Source: Bacillota bacterium
GTDB taxonomy: Bacteria > Bacillota > Clostridia > Tissierellales > Sedimentibacteraceae
Direction of reading: 5' to 3'
DNA length: 5,931 bases
NCBI GenBank assembly: GCA_023425285.1
Contig: JAFACY010000286.1
Span: forward strand, 1 to 5,931
In this document: piece by piece, positions 5,495 through 5,931 of the stretch
Numbering within the stretch: position 1 is the stretch's first letter
Layout: each line of letters starts with the position of its first letter
The notes under the pieces: model-generated
What the model was told of the DNA's origin: nothing
The model's input: the letters and a program-made list of their open reading frames with translations, nothing else
The model's database searches: none
Position numbers and translations under genes: made by a program

Positions 5495-5931
5495 AAAATA
5501 ATCAGACTATATTCCTACGGAAAAATCAATTTATTTCTGGATGTTAAAAATAAGCTTGAAAATGGCTATCACTCAATACGCACTGTTATGCAATCTATAA
5601 GCCTGTACGATGAAATTCAGCTTATACCTGTAAATGATGATAAAATTTTGATTGAATGCAATTATCCGTCCATCCCCTTAGATGAAAAAAACACGTGCCA
5701 TAAGGCTGCTTCTTATATTAAAGAAAAGTATCATATAAATTCCGGGATTATCATAAAAATAAATAAGAATATACCTCCCGAGGCAGGTCTGGCGGGAGGC
5801 AGCAGCAACTCCGCCGCAATTATTAAAGGACTTAATAAGCTTTGGCAGCTGAGATTATCCAACGAGGAGCTTTTATACATAGGTGTTAAAACAGGCGCCG
5901 ATGTTCCCTTCTGTATAAACGGAGGAACTTA
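5492..5931 (+). CDS. ispE: 4-diphosphocytidyl-2-C-methyl-D-erythritol kinase, N-terminal half (3' end outside window)
   Basis: IspE phosphorylates CDP-methylerythritol with ATP in the non-mevalonate (MEP) route to isoprenoids, in the cytoplasm. If GTG 5492 is the start, 146 residues are visible, about half of the usual 280-300. Motifs seen are YGKINLFLDV with catalytic Lys11, NGYHSIRTVMQSISLYDEI (substrate binding), the GHMP-kinase ATP loop PPEAGLAGGSSNSAA (95-109), and GADVPFCINGG with catalytic Asp137. Frame and motifs are intact up to the right edge. The start is uncertain: GTG 5492 gives MKIIRLYSYGKINL, close in length to B. subtilis IspE, but lacks its own ribosome-binding site; ATC 5501 or ATA 5498 fits the GAGGTG site. 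No in-frame ATG lies between these codons and the upstream stop at 5471-5473. It has its own promoter, separate from corA. In many Firmicutes ispE lies directly after veg; here corA lies between and veg points the other way. Confidence 0.94.
   Translation, partial: MKIIRLYSYGKINLFLDVKNKLENGYHSIRTVMQSISLYDEIQLIPVNDDKILIECNYPSIPLDEKNTCHKAASYIKEKYHINSGIIIKINKNIPPEAGLAGGSSNSAAIIKGLNKLWQLRLSNEELLYIGVKTGADVPFCINGGT

Overview
The window looks like chromosomal DNA from a low-GC Firmicute, most likely a clostridial lineage. The DNA is AT-rich. Shine-Dalgarno sites are strong (AAGGAG and GAGGTG types), and GTG and TTG starts are used freely. Veg, a protein typical of Firmicutes, is present close to ispE. 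The genus cannot be fixed from the sequence alone. Nothing looks like a phage, transposon, CRISPR array, tRNA or rRNA.

Layout, left to right. (1) The 3' part of an HD-GYP cyclic-di-GMP phosphodiesterase gene, + strand; its reading frame is open to the left edge, so its true start lies outside. (2) A complete gene for an exported 5'-nucleotidase (UshA/YfkN type), + strand, with a signal peptide, a metallophosphatase domain, a 5'-nucleotidase C-terminal domain, a Pro-Ala-Pro repeat linker and a C-terminal LysM domain. (3) A GC-rich hairpin that can terminate in both directions. (4) A convergent, membrane-anchored metallophosphoesterase (YkuE/YaeI type), - strand. (5) veg, - strand, with its own AT-rich terminator and a likely promoter. 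(6) A divergent + strand unit with a sigma-A-like promoter, a 26-codon upstream ORF, an 11-bp hairpin overlapping the end of that ORF, and then a CorA-family metal transporter gene. (7) A 23-bp perfect hairpin after corA. (8) An AT-rich gene-free stretch ending in a good promoter. (9) The 5' part of ispE (isoprenoid synthesis), + strand, cut by the right edge.

The genes do not form one pathway. The left half holds signalling (c-di-GMP turnover) and two phosphoesterases that act outside the cytoplasm or at the membrane. The right half is the conserved veg/ispE neighbourhood, here with a corA unit between the two genes. The least ordinary part is the corA leader. It is a translated-looking short ORF placed so that a ribosome reaching its stop codon would cover both arms of a hairpin just before the transporter gene. 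This resembles in outline the leader-peptide control known for Salmonella corA (corL) and mgtA (mgtL), although no homology to those peptides is visible. A second oddity is the start of ispE, where the best ribosome-binding site points to an ATC or ATA start rather than to the nearby GTG.
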